A DNA stretch of 64,000 nucleotides from Klebsiella pneumoniae (GTDB lineage Bacteria; Pseudomonadota; Gammaproteobacteria; Enterobacterales; Enterobacteriaceae): NCBI RefSeq assembly GCF_000742135.1, contig NZ_KN046818.1, forward strand, positions 186,001-250,000. Reading direction: 5' to 3'. A model generated the notes under the pieces. The model did not search any database and had not been told where the DNA came from. It saw only the letters and a list, made by a program, of their open reading frames with translations. The translations under genes and the position numbers were made by a program. Below are positions 1-10,494 of this stretch, one piece after another. Within the stretch, counting starts at the first letter, position 1. Each line of letters starts with the position of its first letter.

Positions 1-720
1 ATGCAAATCTCCGCGGGCAAAAAGCGCCCGTACTTCTGCTTCAAAACCTGAAGCTAACATCTGATGAAAACGCTGTTCTATGCGTTGATGGAGCAGTTCA
101 CGGCTCGCCGGGGCGATGGCGAACTGATGCACCTGATATGGCAGAGCGTCTCCTGACGTTTGCGTCAGTTCCGTTAAAGTTTTACCCGAAATGAAAAAAA
201 CTTCCAGTGCCCGGGAAAGCCTTTGCGGATCATTTGGATGAATACGCGCAGCAGCCACGGGATCGATCTCCTGTAATTGCTGATGTAACGCATTCCACCC
301 CTGCTCTGCGGCCTGCTGCTCAATCCGCGCTCTGACCTCTGGGTCAGCCGACGGTAAGGGCGACAATCCTTCCAGCAACGCTTTGAAATACAACATCGTT
401 CCGCCGACTAACAGCGGAATTCGCCCGGCGGCGACTATATCCGCCATCGCCGCCAGCGCATCGCGGCGAAAATCCGCCGCGGAATAGGCCTCCGCAGGAT
501 CCAAAATATCCAGCAGCCGATGCGGCGCAGCGCTAAGCTCCGCAGCATCCGGTTTGGCGGTGCCAATATCCATTCCCCGATAAATGAGGGCGGAATCAAC
601 GCTAATCAACTCTACTGGCAAAACTTTACGTAAGGCTATCGCCAGCGCGGTTTTGCCGGAGGCCGTCGGGCCCATTAAAAAAATTGCCTTGGGCAGGCTC
701 GCCTCGGTTACATCATTCAT
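1..720 (-). CDS. miaA: tRNA dimethylallyltransferase MiaA (partial, C-terminus beyond window)
   Basis: Transfers a dimethylallyl group to A37 of tRNAs that read UNN codons, the first step of ms2i6A synthesis. Translating the minus strand from the ATG at 720 gives a product starting [19 protein letters not shown], with the P-loop GPTASGKT near residues 17-24 and the [16 protein letters not shown] substrate segment typical of the family. The frame stays open to base 1, so about 240 of the usual ~316 residues are present and the stop lies outside. The start overlaps the mutL stop by 8 bp, so the two genes are probably translationally coupled in the amiB-mutL-miaA superoperon known from enterobacteria. 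hfq would be expected next, outside the window. Confidence 0.95.
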   Translation of the reverse strand, partial: MNDVTEASLPKAIFLMGPTASGKTALAIALRKVLPVELISVDSALIYRGMDIGTAKPDAAELSAAPHRLLDILDPAEAYSAADFRRDALAAMADIVAAGRIPLLVGGTMLYFKALLEGLSPLPSADPEVRARIEQQAAEQGWNALHQQLQEIDPVAAARIHPNDPQRLSRALEVFFISGKTLTELTQTSGDALPYQVHQFAIAPASRELLHQRIEQRFHQMLASGFEAEVRALFARGDLH

Positions 721-2572
721 CTTTCAGGGCATTCATCGCCGAATGGAGATCTACAGGTTGTAACAGGCCACCCGGCGGCGTTCTCACCAGCTGCGGGCAA
801 AGACGCTCAACGTCCGCCAGCAGCGCAATCGCCTGCGCCATATTCCATGACGTCTGTTCGCTCGTCAGATTACGCGCCATCCATTGGGCGATATTGCCGA
901 CGTCGAATGCGTTTTGCTGCGCCAGGTAGCCTATCAGTTCAGGAATCAAGATTTGTAAATTTTGTTGTCTTAAGGGTAAAGGGACCGCGCGCACCGTCAC
1001 GTGCAGGGCATCGGTATGCACATCGATCCCTAGCTGCGCCAGCGCCGGCTGAGCGGCGGCCAGCGCCTGCTTTTCCCCTTCCGTAACTTTTAACCGCAGC
1101 GGGATCAGCAGCGGCTGAGCACATACCGCCTCCGCTCCTGGGGTCAACTGCGCCTGGCGCAGCCAGCGCTCGGCAACGGTCAACGACAGCAGCGCCAGAC
1201 CGCCCTCGCGCTCCAGCAGCGCGCAGTCGCCGCCAACAATCGTCAGCACTCTGCCAAAGCTCTGACTGTGACCGGCCAACTCTGCCGCCGCCGGAGGCTG
1301 CAACGCTGGCTTTGGCGCCGTTGGCGTGTCGAGCAGTTGACGATAAAGCGCTCCCTGCTGCTTCTGGTAACCCGGCTGCGCATGCGGCCAGCTCGCGCCG
1401 CCCGGTTTGCCGCTGGAGGCCGCAGGCTCACGCGATGGCGTGATGCTGAAGCGGGCCGCAGTTTCCCGCGCTTCCGCTGGGCGCGCAAACTGGTTGCCGC
1501 CCGCGGCGATGCGGTTCTCCGGCATCGGGCGCGGCGCCGGCGGGTCGTCTTTTTCCGCCAGCGGCGCGTCAAGCTGCTGCTGCAGTACGCTCAGTACGCC
1601 CTGGTAGATAAAGTCGTGCACCAGGCGCGACTGATGAAAACGCACCTCATGCTTGGCCGGGTGGACGTTTACATCCACCTGATGGGGATCGATCTCCAGA
1701 TACAGCACAAACGCCGGTTGCTGATCGGCACCCAGCTTGTCTTCACAGGCCTGGCGGATAGCATGGTTGATCAGCCGATCGCGCATCATCCGCCCGTTAA
1801 CGTAGCAATACTGAATTTCCGCCAGCGCCGGGGTGGTATGCAGCGGATCGGCGACCCAGCCGCGCAGGGTCAGATCGCCATGCTGCCACTCGATCGCCAG
1901 CGCATGTTCGAGAAAAGCGGCGCCGCAAATTGTCCCCAGCCGGCGCTCGCGCTGGCCATCCTGAGCGACGGCCCGATACTGGCGCATCACCTTGCCGTTA
2001 TGGCTGAGGTTGATAGTGACGTCGAAGCGCGCCAGCGCAATGCGGCGCACCACCTCGTCAATGTGGCCGAACTCGGTCTTTTCGGTGCGCATGAATTTGC
2101 GCCGCGCCGGGGTGTTATAGAACAGATCGAGGACTTCCAGAGTGGTACCGACCGGGTGCGCCGCCGGCTTCACCGTCACCGCCTGATCGCGGCCTTCAGC
2201 ATACGCCTGCCAGGCTTCCTGCTGCTCCGCCGTGCGCGAAGTCAGCGTTAAGCGCGCTACCGAACTGATACTGGCCAGCGCTTCGCCGCGAAAGCCGAGG
2301 CTAATAATGGCCTCCAGATCGTCAAGCGAGGCGATCTTGCTGGTCGCATGACGAGCCAGGGCCAGCGCCAGCTCGTCTTTTTTGATGCCGCTGCCGTTAT
2401 CGCGGATGCGAATGAGCTTCGCGCCGCCGCGTTCGATATCAATGTCAATCCGCGTGGCGCCCGCATCAAGACTGTTCTCAACCAGCTCTTTCACCACCGA
2501 CGCGGGCCGCTCCACCACCTCGCCGGCGGCAATCTGGTTGGCGAGCTGCGGCGGCAGAACCTGAATCGGCAT
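713..2572 (-). CDS. mutL: DNA mismatch repair protein MutL
   Basis: ATPase that links MutS mismatch recognition to MutH and UvrD activation. The 619 residues are close to the E. coli length of 615. The N-terminal GHKL ATPase is intact: [11 protein letters not shown] (catalytic Glu and Mg-binding Asn), DNGSG and GFRGEAL. A variable Gln/Pro/Ala-rich linker lies around residues 340-430, followed by the C-terminal dimerisation domain. Near residue 70 the protein reads LALALA, encoded by imperfect 6-bp repeats, the motif whose copy-number changes make Salmonella and E. coli mutators. It lies 10 bp downstream of amiB and overlaps miaA by 8 bp. There is no sign of disruption. Confidence 0.98.
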   Translation of the reverse strand: MPIQVLPPQLANQIAAGEVVERPASVVKELVENSLDAGATRIDIDIERGGAKLIRIRDNGSGIKKDELALALARHATSKIASLDDLEAIISLGFRGEALASISSVARLTLTSRTAEQQEAWQAYAEGRDQAVTVKPAAHPVGTTLEVLDLFYNTPARRKFMRTEKTEFGHIDEVVRRIALARFDVTINLSHNGKVMRQYRAVAQDGQRERRLGTICGAAFLEHALAIEWQHGDLTLRGWVADPLHTTPALAEIQYCYVNGRMMRDRLINHAIRQACEDKLGADQQPAFVLYLEIDPHQVDVNVHPAKHEVRFHQSRLVHDFIYQGVLSVLQQQLDAPLAEKDDPPAPRPMPENRIAAGGNQFARPAEARETAARFSITPSREPAASSGKPGGASWPHAQPGYQKQQGALYRQLLDTPTAPKPALQPPAAAELAGHSQSFGRVLTIVGGDCALLEREGGLALLSLTVAERWLRQAQLTPGAEAVCAQPLLIPLRLKVTEGEKQALAAAQPALAQLGIDVHTDALHVTVRAVPLPLRQQNLQILIPELIGYLAQQNAFDVGNIAQWMARNLTSEQTSWNMAQAIALLADVERLCPQLVRTPPGGLLQPVDLHSAMNALKDE

Positions 2573-2582
2573 CCCCTGCTCC

Positions 2583-3938
2583 TTAGTTAATCAACATCCC
2601 GCCCGGCGCCGCGGCGCTGGCGGTCTGCGCCGCCTCGCCGCGAGGCGCCGACTGCAGCGGATGCTGCATAAAGTAGTTGCGTAAGCCGTTATAAATCGCC
2701 TCCGCAATCTGCTCCTGGTAATCATCGCTACCCAGCAGCCGCTCTTCGCCGTTGTTACTGATAAAGCCCGTTTCCACGAGGATCGACGGGATGTCCGGCG
2801 AGCGCAGCACTCCAAGGCTGGCATGCTCCGGGCGGCGTTTGTGCAGGTTGCCAATACGCTGCAGCTGGCTCAGCACGTTGGTCGCCACATCGTAGCCGAC
2901 GCGCTGGGAATGACCAAACTGCAGATCCAGCACCGCCTGGCTCAGGTAGGGGTCGGCCTGGCTGTTTGCCAGCACATCGCCCGCACCGCCGAGCAGTTCA
3001 GACTGCTTCTCATGCTGCTCGAGCCAACCGGCCATTTCGCTGTTGGCGCGACGGTTCGAGAGCACCCACACCGAGGCGCCGGTGGCATCGCGGTTTGGCG
3101 CGGCGTCAGCATGGATAGAGACGAGGAAATTGGCGTTTTGCTTACGCGCCACCTCAGAGCGGCCCATCACCGAAATAAAGTAATCCCCGTCGCGGGTCAG
3201 CACCGGCTTAAACTGCGGATCGGCGTTCAGTAACGCCCGCAGCTTGCGCGCGATAGCGATAGTGACGTTCTTCTCTTTGGTGCCGTTCGGGCCAATCGCG
3301 CCAGGATCCTGGCCGCCGTGCCCGGCATCAATGGCGATAATGACTTTATCATCCGCCGACACCGTGCGGGCCGCCGGGCGAGTCACGGTCTGATTGTTGG
3401 TCATCGCCGGCTGAGAGGAGGTCATCACCGTCTGCCGTTCATGACCCGACGAGCTGAACGGGTTACGCCCTGGCGTCGTCGTCCGGGAAGGCATCACCGG
3501 CGGCGGGTCGGCCCGTTTCACCACCACGGGCGGCGGAGGCGGCGGCGGCGGCGCTTCGGCGTTGATGGTAAAGACCACCGTGTAATTCGCCCCGTTCTGT
3601 TGCTTCACCGCCCGGGTTTTGCCATCTTCCGTCAGATCCACCAGCAGACGCAGCGTCTGCGTATCCTGCGGCGTGCCGGCGCGAATACTCTTCACCAGGT
3701 TGCTGCCGCTAAACTGCAGCGGTAGTCCCTGCAATACGCCGGTCTGCTTGATATCCAGCGCCACCAGACGTTTACCCTGTGGGGTAAAGGAGTACTCCGG
3801 CTCACCGACAAAGCTTAGGGTAATACGGGCCTGCTGGTCTCCGTTAGAGACCTGGATATCGGATAAACTCGCCGCAGTGGCGTGAAGACTCGACAGCATC
3901 AGCGCAGCGGCAAGCCAGGTGGTTATGCGATACTTCAT
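2583..3938 (-). CDS. amiB: N-acetylmuramoyl-L-alanine amidase AmiB
   Basis: Periplasmic zinc amidase that cleaves septal peptidoglycan under EnvC control. The 451 residues match the E. coli length of about 445. A signal peptide ends near ATAA (residues 20-23), an AMIN domain spans about 25-130, a low-complexity linker follows, and the Amidase_3 domain starts near 200 with [16 protein letters not shown] and carries SIHADAAP and the ETGFISN zinc/catalytic motif. The linker holds eight consecutive prolines (codons at 3528-3551), a strong EF-P-dependent stall sequence; efp, epmA and epmB are all in this window. It sits between tsaE and mutL in one transcription unit. Confidence 0.97.
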   Translation of the reverse strand: MKYRITTWLAAALMLSSLHATAASLSDIQVSNGDQQARITLSFVGEPEYSFTPQGKRLVALDIKQTGVLQGLPLQFSGSNLVKSIRAGTPQDTQTLRLLVDLTEDGKTRAVKQQNGANYTVVFTINAEAPPPPPPPPVVVKRADPPPVMPSRTTTPGRNPFSSSGHERQTVMTSSQPAMTNNQTVTRPAARTVSADDKVIIAIDAGHGGQDPGAIGPNGTKEKNVTIAIARKLRALLNADPQFKPVLTRDGDYFISVMGRSEVARKQNANFLVSIHADAAPNRDATGASVWVLSNRRANSEMAGWLEQHEKQSELLGGAGDVLANSQADPYLSQAVLDLQFGHSQRVGYDVATNVLSQLQRIGNLHKRRPEHASLGVLRSPDIPSILVETGFISNNGEERLLGSDDYQEQIAEAIYNGLRNYFMQHPLQSAPRGEAAQTASAAAPGGMLIN

Positions 3939-3954
3939 CCCGTCATCCTTCAGG

Positions 3955-4416
3955 CTAAAAGGCTAAACGCGCCAGTAAAGATTCACCCCGTGAGGAGATC
4001 GCGGTAATACGCGCCTCACGCCCTTGTGCCTGGTAATCAAGGTGAATTTCAACATCCGGGTCAGGCAGGACACCTGCGCCTTGCTGCGGCCATTCCACCA
4101 GGCAGATGGCATCGTCGGCAAAATAATCACGGATCCCCATAAATTCGAGTTCCTCAGGATCCGCCAGACGGTAGAGATCGAAGTGATACACCATCAGGTT
4201 CTCGAGGGTATAGGGCTCCACCAGGGTATAAGTTGGGCTTTTGACATTGCCGCGGTGACCGAGCGCCTGCAAAAAGCCGCGGCTGAAGGTCGTTTTCCCC
4301 GCGCCTAAATCACCATACAGATAAATCACGGTGGCGCCGGTACAGGCCTGCGCGATGCGGTCGCCAAGGGCCAGCGTGGCCTGCTCATCGGGTAAAGGAA
4401 TCACTCGGTTAATCAT
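3955..4416 (-). CDS. tsaE: tRNA threonylcarbamoyladenosine biosynthesis ATPase TsaE
   Basis: P-loop ATPase that acts with TsaB and TsaD to make the t6A37 modification of ANN-decoding tRNAs. The 153 residues equal the family length. The Walker A motif GDLGAGKTT is at residues 35-43, and the conserved [12 protein letters not shown] and HFDLYRL blocks follow. The start overlaps the 3' end of nnr by 8 bp and amiB begins 17 bp downstream, so the genes are cotranscribed. Formerly yjeE; cytoplasmic and normally essential. Confidence 0.97.
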   Translation of the reverse strand: MINRVIPLPDEQATLALGDRIAQACTGATVIYLYGDLGAGKTTFSRGFLQALGHRGNVKSPTYTLVEPYTLENLMVYHFDLYRLADPEELEFMGIRDYFADDAICLVEWPQQGAGVLPDPDVEIHLDYQAQGREARITAISSRGESLLARLAF

Positions 4417-5935
4417 GGTCTACGTCAATCACATCCGGGTTAACAACACGCCTGAGCGTGGAAAAGAGATCGGTCGCCAGCATGCCGCGGGTGCCCTCGC
4501 GGGCGGCCAGTCGGTCGGCGGCATCGCCATGAGCGACGCACCCGGCACAGGCAGCATCATACGGCGTCAGGTGCTGTCCTAACAACGCGGCGATGATGCC
4601 GGTGAGCACATCGCCCATCCCGCCGCTGGCCATCCCGGCATTGCCGGCATCGATAATGCCCATCGCCCCGCTTTCACTGGCCACTACCGTGCCCGCGCCT
4701 TTCAGCACAACCACGCCGCCATACCGTTTTACCAGACGCTGCGCAGAAAGTAAGCGATCGCTTTCAATTTCTGCCACGCTGACGTTCAGCAGACGGGCCG
4801 CTTCGCCGGGGTGCGGCGTTAGCACGCGATTGTGACGTTTATCGGGATTGAATGCCAGCAGGTTCAGCGCGTCGGCGTCCCAGACCATCGGTTTGTTAAA
4901 ACTTTCCACCGTCCGCAGGGCGCTGCGTCCCCATTCGCGCTGCCCCAGGCCAGGGCCAATCGCCACCACATCAGCCCACTCCAGCGCGGCTTTCAGAGTC
5001 TGCGGCGTCAGTTCATCTACCATTAATTCCGGCCGCACGGTGACAATGGGCGCCACGTTCTCCGGGTGAGTAAGTACTCGCACCAGTCCCGCGCCGCTGC
5101 GCAGGGCCGCTTCACCGCACATACGGATAGCGCCTGCCGTGCCGCGATCGCCGCCGACAATCACCAGCTTGCCGTGATCGCCTTTATGGGAGGTGGCCCG
5201 CCGCGGCGGCAGCCAGTCGGCGAGGTGGGCGGCGCAAAACCGCGTCAGAGGAGTGCTTTGTCCGGCGAGCCAGCGTTCGAGCCCCAGCGCATGATGGTGG
5301 AGTTGCCCGACGACATCCCGCGCCTTGCCGGTCAGCAGCCCCGGCTTGAGGGCGATAAAGGTCAGCGTATGGTCGGCCTGTACCACTGCACCTGGCGTCG
5401 CGCCCGTCTGCGCATTCAGGCCGGAAGGGATATCCAGCGCCACCACCGGCGCCGGGTGGTGGTTCGCCTGGTGGATGAGCGCCGCAACGGGATCGCGCGG
5501 CGCACTGCGCAGACCGGTGCCGAGCAGGCCATCAATAATCAGTGAGATATCGTCGGGCCATGGGATGGTCGCCGCATGGATCACGCCGCCGGCGTTAAGC
5601 CACGCCTCCCGCGCCGCCTGCGCCTCTTCCGGCAGCGGGCTGTCACTCTCCACCGCCAGCAGCGTCACCCGCCGCCCCGCGGCCTGTGCCAGACGCGCAA
5701 CGACATATCCGTCGCCGCCGTTGTTGCCATGTCCGCAGAGGATCAGCCAGTGCGCGCTGGCAGGATAAGCACAGCTGGCCAGCTGGAACGCCGCCTCGCC
5801 CGCGCGCTGCATGAGTTCGAACAGCGTCAGCCCCAGGCTGTCCGCCGCCTCTCGTTCGGCCAGGCGCAGCGCCTCCGCAGGCCAAATGTTGTATGGTATA
5901 CTGTCAGGGTTTTTCGTCATTGTATGGTCCATCAT
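4409..5935 (-). CDS. nnr: Bifunctional NAD(P)H-hydrate epimerase / ADP-dependent dehydratase
   Basis: Repairs hydrated NADH and NADPH. The N-terminal YjeF_N epimerase domain (about 1-225) carries the [13 protein letters not shown] loop. The C-terminal ribokinase-like dehydratase (about 235-500) carries [30 protein letters not shown] and the [11 protein letters not shown] nucleotide site. The 508 residues are close to the 515 of E. coli. The ATG at 5935 matches the E. coli start (MxDHTM). Its first two bases overlap the divergent queG start codon, so each gene's promoter must lie inside the other's coding region. First gene of the nnr-tsaE-amiB-mutL-miaA run. Confidence 0.96.
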   Translation of the reverse strand: MMDHTMTKNPDSIPYNIWPAEALRLAEREAADSLGLTLFELMQRAGEAAFQLASCAYPASAHWLILCGHGNNGGDGYVVARLAQAAGRRVTLLAVESDSPLPEEAQAAREAWLNAGGVIHAATIPWPDDISLIIDGLLGTGLRSAPRDPVAALIHQANHHPAPVVALDIPSGLNAQTGATPGAVVQADHTLTFIALKPGLLTGKARDVVGQLHHHALGLERWLAGQSTPLTRFCAAHLADWLPPRRATSHKGDHGKLVIVGGDRGTAGAIRMCGEAALRSGAGLVRVLTHPENVAPIVTVRPELMVDELTPQTLKAALEWADVVAIGPGLGQREWGRSALRTVESFNKPMVWDADALNLLAFNPDKRHNRVLTPHPGEAARLLNVSVAEIESDRLLSAQRLVKRYGGVVVLKGAGTVVASESGAMGIIDAGNAGMASGGMGDVLTGIIAALLGQHLTPYDAACAGCVAHGDAADRLAAREGTRGMLATDLFSTLRRVVNPDVIDVDHD

Positions 5936-7073
5936 GTCACAGCCCCTCGATCTCGTTCAGTTAGCGCAACAAATCAAACAATGGGGCACAGAGCTTGGGT
6001 TCCAGCAGGTGGGGATCGCCGATACCGACCTCAGCGCCAGTGAACCCAAACTGCAGGCATGGCTGGATAAACAATACCACGGCGAAATGGAATGGATGGC
6101 CCGTCACGGTATGATGCGCGCCCGTCCTCACGAACTGCTGCCCGGTACGTTACGCGTCATCAGCGTGCGGATGAACTATCTGCCCGCTAACGCCGCCTTT
6201 GCCCGCACCCTGAAAGATCCCACGCTGGGTTACGTCAGCCGTTATGCCCTCGGGCGTGATTATCATAAGCTGCTACGTAATCGCCTGAAAAAGCTGGGGG
6301 AGAAGATTCAGGAACAGTGTGCTTCGCTCAATTTTAGACCTTTTGTCGATTCCGCGCCTATCCTGGAACGGCCAATCGCAGAAAAAGCGGGCCTAGGCTG
6401 GACAGGTAAGCACTCACTTATCTTAAGCCGCGACGCCGGATCGTTCTTTTTCCTCGGCGAACTGCTGATTGATCTGCCCCTGCCGGTCGACAGCCCGGTT
6501 GCGGAGGAGTGTGGGCGCTGCGTCGCCTGCATGACCATCTGTCCCACCGGGGCCATCGTTGAGCCCTATACCGTCGACGCCCGGCGCTGCATCTCCTATC
6601 TCACCATTGAACTGGAAGGTGCAATCCCCGAGGAGTTCCGTCCACTAATCGGCAACCGTATTTACGGTTGTGATGATTGTCAGCTGATCTGCCCGTGGAA
6701 CCGTTTCTCACAGCTCACCGATGAAGAGGATTTCAGCCCACGCAAAGCGCTGCATACCCCGCCGCTGGTGGAGCTGTTCGCCTGGAGCGAAGCGTGGTTT
6801 CTGAAGGTGACCGAAGGGTCGGCGATTCGTCGCATTGGCCACCTGCGCTGGCTGCGTAATATCGCCGTCGCGTTGGGCAATGCGCCCTGGGATGAAGCCC
6901 ATCTTCGCGCCCTGGAGAGCCGCCGGGGCGAGCACCCGCTTCTCGACGAACACATTGAGTGGGCGATTGCCCAGCAACTGAAAAAGCGGAACGCCGACGC
7001 CGTTGAAGTACAGCTGCCGAAAAAATTACGTCTGGTCAGAGTGGTAGAGAAAGGCTTGCCGCGCGACGCCTGA
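5934..7073 (+). CDS. queG: Epoxyqueuosine reductase QueG
   Basis: Cobalamin- and iron-sulfur-dependent enzyme for the last step of queuosine synthesis in tRNA. The ATG at 5934 ([18 protein letters not shown]) gives 379 residues, as in E. coli; the reading frame extends further upstream, but only into antisense nnr. Two 4Fe-4S ligand sets are visible: CGRCVACMTICP and CDDCQLICP. The catalytic segment RFKPFVDSAP appears as RPFVDSAPILERP. The start codon overlaps the divergent nnr start by 2 nt. It is followed by about 270 bp without a gene and then the tRNA-Gly pair. Confidence 0.96.
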   Translation: MSQPLDLVQLAQQIKQWGTELGFQQVGIADTDLSASEPKLQAWLDKQYHGEMEWMARHGMMRARPHELLPGTLRVISVRMNYLPANAAFARTLKDPTLGYVSRYALGRDYHKLLRNRLKKLGEKIQEQCASLNFRPFVDSAPILERPIAEKAGLGWTGKHSLILSRDAGSFFFLGELLIDLPLPVDSPVAEECGRCVACMTICPTGAIVEPYTVDARRCISYLTIELEGAIPEEFRPLIGNRIYGCDDCQLICPWNRFSQLTDEEDFSPRKALHTPPLVELFAWSEAWFLKVTEGSAIRRIGHLRWLRNIAVALGNAPWDEAHLRALESRRGEHPLLDEHIEWAIAQQLKKRNADAVEVQLPKKLRLVRVVEKGLPRDA

Positions 7074-7343
7074 TTCATTCACAGGCTGTGAATAAAATCT
7101 AAAACACATTGCGTTTCAAGGCGCAGACCAAGGTCAAGTGATCGGATTAACATTTTGAAATGAAATTTATTTGTTAAATTTCAATCACATACAAAGATAC
7201 TATTTACAAAGCGAAGCATTTGCGCCGCCAGTGACGGAACGACAACCTGTGGATAACTCTGTTCACAGTATTTCTGCAGACCAAACGAAAATCATCCCCG
7301 GCGCTGGATTGCGCTGTGGATAAATAAGAGATGGAAGAAAATT

Positions 7344-7419
<76 letters not shown>

Positions 7420-7487
7420 TTAATCTTCGGCTTTCGCCCCGCATCTGCGAGATGAAATCCTTTGATCAGGATGGTGCTTTCAAATTT

Positions 7488-7563
<76 letters not shown>

Positions 7564-7857
7564 GTTACTGCATTTTTTGCCATATTTCGATGGCGTCGTA
7601 ATTTGCATTTCTGCGTCGTTACGGGAGGCGCATTATACGAGAATTCGATGCCCCTGCAACCCCCTGACGATCACTTTTTTGCGTTTTTTGTTTAAATGGA
7701 CATTTTCTCGCCATCTACGCCGCTGAATTGTATAAATAAGCGTCATAATGGGCAAAATCGCTTTTTCCGCCCGGCTGAATGACGCAAAATCGCTCGCATC
7801 ATACAGCGGTGGCGCGACGTATAACGAGGCCACCCCGACGCCAAACAGGGAATTAGC

Positions 7858-8589
7858 ATGAGAAAAGTCCTCACCGTCCTGCTGCTGAGCACGCTGGCCA
7901 TCGGAACCGCGTCAGCCGAGACGCTCCATTTTGGCACCACCACGGCCAATCCACCGTTTGTCACCGCCAACGGCAAAAATCAGCCCGTTGGCTTCGATAT
8001 CGATCTCGCGCACGCCCTGTGCCAGCAGATGCAGGCGCAGTGCCAGTTCACGGCGCAGCGTTTCGATACCCTGATCCCGGCTTTACGCTTTAAGAAATTT
8101 GACGCGGTGATTGCCGGCATGGAAGTGATCCCGATGCGTGAGAAGCAGGTCGCCTTCAGCCGACCCTATCGCCAGGCGCTCTCCGGGGTAGTGATCGTCA
8201 ACAAAGATGTCGCCCATACCTTTGCCGATCTGAAGGCTAAAAAAGTCGGCGTGGTGAAAGGCACGCTGCATCAGCGCTACCTGCGTGATAAACAGAAAGC
8301 CGTACAGGCTGTCCCTTACGACGATGTCGCCAGCGCCCTGGCCGCGCTGAAAGCCGGGCAAATAACCGGCGTCATGGGCGACTTCGCCACCCTCGACGCC
8401 TGGCAGCAGGAGAACCCTGACTACGCCATCATGGATGAACGGGCCACCGACCCGGCTTATTACGGTAAGCAGTATGCGATTGCGGTGCGCAAAGACGATC
8501 CGGAGCTGCTGAACGCCATCAACGATGCCCTGGCCGCGGTCATGGCGACACCTGACTTCCAGCAGATGCAGCAGAAGTGGTTTAAATAA
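7858..8589 (+). CDS. Amino-acid ABC transporter periplasmic binding protein (ArtJ/HisJ type)
   Basis: Solute-binding protein of family 3. The N-terminal signal peptide ends GTASA, with the mature protein starting ETLHFGTTTANPPF. The typical motifs GFDIDLAHALC, FDTLIPALRFKKFDAVIAGM and KKVGVVKGT follow. The 243 residues are the usual size for ArtJ, ArtI and HisJ. The segment around FDTLIPALRFKKFDAVIAGM strongly resembles ArtJ, which suggests arginine or another basic amino acid, but the ligand cannot be read with certainty. No permease or ATPase gene is adjacent, so it would have to work with a transporter encoded elsewhere. Not present at this locus in E. coli K-12. Confidence 0.85.
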   Translation: MRKVLTVLLLSTLAIGTASAETLHFGTTTANPPFVTANGKNQPVGFDIDLAHALCQQMQAQCQFTAQRFDTLIPALRFKKFDAVIAGMEVIPMREKQVAFSRPYRQALSGVVIVNKDVAHTFADLKAKKVGVVKGTLHQRYLRDKQKAVQAVPYDDVASALAALKAGQITGVMGDFATLDAWQQENPDYAIMDERATDPAYYGKQYAIAVRKDDPELLNAINDALAAVMATPDFQQMQQKWFK

Positions 8590-8632
8590 CGCAGAAAAGT
8601 GTACCGGGCCGCGCACAGGGCCCGGTCGCGGT

Positions 8633-9178
8633 TTACAGTTTAATGAAGTGTTCGCGGTAGTAAGCCAGCTCGGCGACCGACTCGCGGATATCGTCCATCG
8701 CCTGATGAGTGCCCTGCTTTTTAAAACCGTCGAGAATTTCCGGCTTCCAGCGGCGCGCCAGCTCTTTCAGCGTGCTAACGTCCAGATAGCGATAGTGGAA
8801 ATAGGCTTCCAGTTGCGGCATGTACTTAAACAGGAAGCGACGATCCTGGCCGATACTGTTGCCGCAGATCGGCGACTTGCCCGCCGGCACCCACTGCTTA
8901 AGAAACTCAATGGTCGCCAGTTCGGCATCGTGCTCGCTGACAGTGCTGGCCTTTACGCGATCCACCAGACCGCTGCCGGTATGCGTCCGCACATTCCACT
9001 CGTCCATTAATGCCAGCTGAGCGTCCGACTGATGCACCGCGATGGTCGGGCCCTCAGCCAGAATGTTCAGGTTGGCATCGGTCACCAGGGTGGCGATTTC
9101 GATAATGCGATCGCGCTCCGGATCCAGCCCTGTCATCTCAAGATCGATCCAAATGAGGTTGTTTTCATTTGCACTCAT
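8633..9178 (-). CDS. orn: Oligoribonuclease Orn
   Basis: Essential 3'-5' exoribonuclease that degrades di- to penta-ribonucleotides, including pGpG from c-di-GMP turnover. The start [17 protein letters not shown] at 9178 gives 181 residues, identical to the E. coli length; an upstream in-frame ATG at 9232 would add 18 unconserved residues. DEDDh motifs: IDLEMTGLD (Exo I), the central [12 protein letters not shown] and [11 protein letters not shown] (Exo III). Divergent from rsgA with 94 bp between the starts. Confidence 0.97.
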   Translation of the reverse strand: MSANENNLIWIDLEMTGLDPERDRIIEIATLVTDANLNILAEGPTIAVHQSDAQLALMDEWNVRTHTGSGLVDRVKASTVSEHDAELATIEFLKQWVPAGKSPICGNSIGQDRRFLFKYMPQLEAYFHYRYLDVSTLKELARRWKPEILDGFKKQGTHQAMDDIRESVAELAYYREHFIKL

Positions 9179-9272
9179 GCTATTTTCCACCCTTCTCGCG
9201 TGACTATATTCATCTAAAATAGCGTGTATCATAGAGGTTTTGCCCCATCAGGGCGACCAGGAGCCAGTTCGA

Positions 9273-10334
9273 TTGAGTAAAAATAAACTCTCCAAAGGCC
9301 AGCAGCGCCGCGTCAAAGCCAACCACCAGCGCCGTCTGAAAACCACTGCGGAGAAGGCCGACTACGATGACAACCTGTTTGGCGAAACGTCGGAAGGCAT
9401 TGTCATCAGTCGCTTTGGTATGCATGCCGACGTCGAATCCGCTGACGGCAGCGTGCATCGCTGCAATATCCGCCGGACGATCCGCTCGCTGGTCACCGGC
9501 GACCGCGTGGTCTGGCGGCCGGGTAAAGACGCCGCCGACGGCGTAAGCGTCAAAGGGATCGTCGAGGCGGTGCACGATCGCGCCTCCGTCCTGACGCGTC
9601 CGGATTTTTACGACGGCGTGAAGCCTATCGCCGCCAATATCGACCAGATCGTGGTGGTTTCCGCGATCCTGCCTGAGCTGTCGCTGAATATTATCGATCG
9701 CTATCTGGTGGCCTGCGAAGCGCAGGATATCGAGCCGCTCATTGTGCTGAATAAAATCGATCTGCTGGATGATGATGGTCTGCGCTTCGTCAATGAGCAA
9801 ATGGATATCTACCGCAACATCGGTTACCGCGTGCTGCTGGTTTCCAGTCGGACTCAGGACGGCCTTAAGCCGCTGGAAGCGGCCCTGACCGACCGCATCA
9901 GTATCTTCGCCGGGCAGTCCGGGGTCGGTAAATCGAGCCTGCTGAACGCCCTGCTCGGGTTGAACGAGGATCAGATCCTCACCAATGATGTCTCGGACGT
10001 TTCCGGCTTAGGTCAACACACCACCACCGCGGCACGCCTCTATCACTTCCCGCACGGCGGCGATGTGATTGATTCACCGGGGGTACGTGAGTTCGGCCTG
10101 TGGCATCTGGAAGCGGAACAAATCACCAACGGCTTTGTCGAATTCCATGATTATTTAGGCCGTTGCAAATATCGCGACTGTAAACACGATACCGATCCTG
10201 GCTGTGCGCTTCGCGAAGCGGTAGAGAACGGCAAGATCGCCGAAAGCCGTTTTGAGAACTACCACCGCATCCTGGAAAGCATGGCGCAGGTACAGGTAAA
10301 AACGCGTAAAAACTTTTCCTCGTCCGATGACTGA
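9273..10334 (+). CDS. rsgA: Small ribosomal subunit maturation GTPase RsgA
   Basis: Circularly permuted GTPase that checks late assembly of the 30S subunit. The start is taken as TTG at 9273, giving [20 protein letters not shown], which agrees with E. coli and has AGGAG (9258-9262) at proper spacing; the upstream ATG at 9240 lacks conservation. An N-terminal OB fold is followed by NKID (G4), the P-loop GQSGVGKSS and DSPGVREF (G3), then the zinc finger [14 protein letters not shown]. Length 353 residues. Located between orn and psd as in other enterobacteria. Confidence 0.95.
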   Translation: MSKNKLSKGQQRRVKANHQRRLKTTAEKADYDDNLFGETSEGIVISRFGMHADVESADGSVHRCNIRRTIRSLVTGDRVVWRPGKDAADGVSVKGIVEAVHDRASVLTRPDFYDGVKPIAANIDQIVVVSAILPELSLNIIDRYLVACEAQDIEPLIVLNKIDLLDDDGLRFVNEQMDIYRNIGYRVLLVSSRTQDGLKPLEAALTDRISIFAGQSGVGKSSLLNALLGLNEDQILTNDVSDVSGLGQHTTTAARLYHFPHGGDVIDSPGVREFGLWHLEAEQITNGFVEFHDYLGRCKYRDCKHDTDPGCALREAVENGKIAESRFENYHRILESMAQVQVKTRKNFSSSDD

Positions 10335-10494
10335 TCATTAAGCTGAGCATCACGTCAGGCGCTGCCGGGCAGCGATGATGACGCAGCTTACGCGGATGCC
10401 ATTTGGCGAGTTTTACGTATAGAATCGTCCCCTTTTTTCAGGTCCCCGCCCGCAGGCGGGGTCAGGAACGACATATCATGGCCTGGAGGCTACT

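Noticed and set aside
1268..2251. Long plus-strand frame (327 codons) across mutL
   Set aside because: Shadow of mutL in high-GC DNA: arginine-rich low-complexity translation with no ribosome site or recognisable domain.
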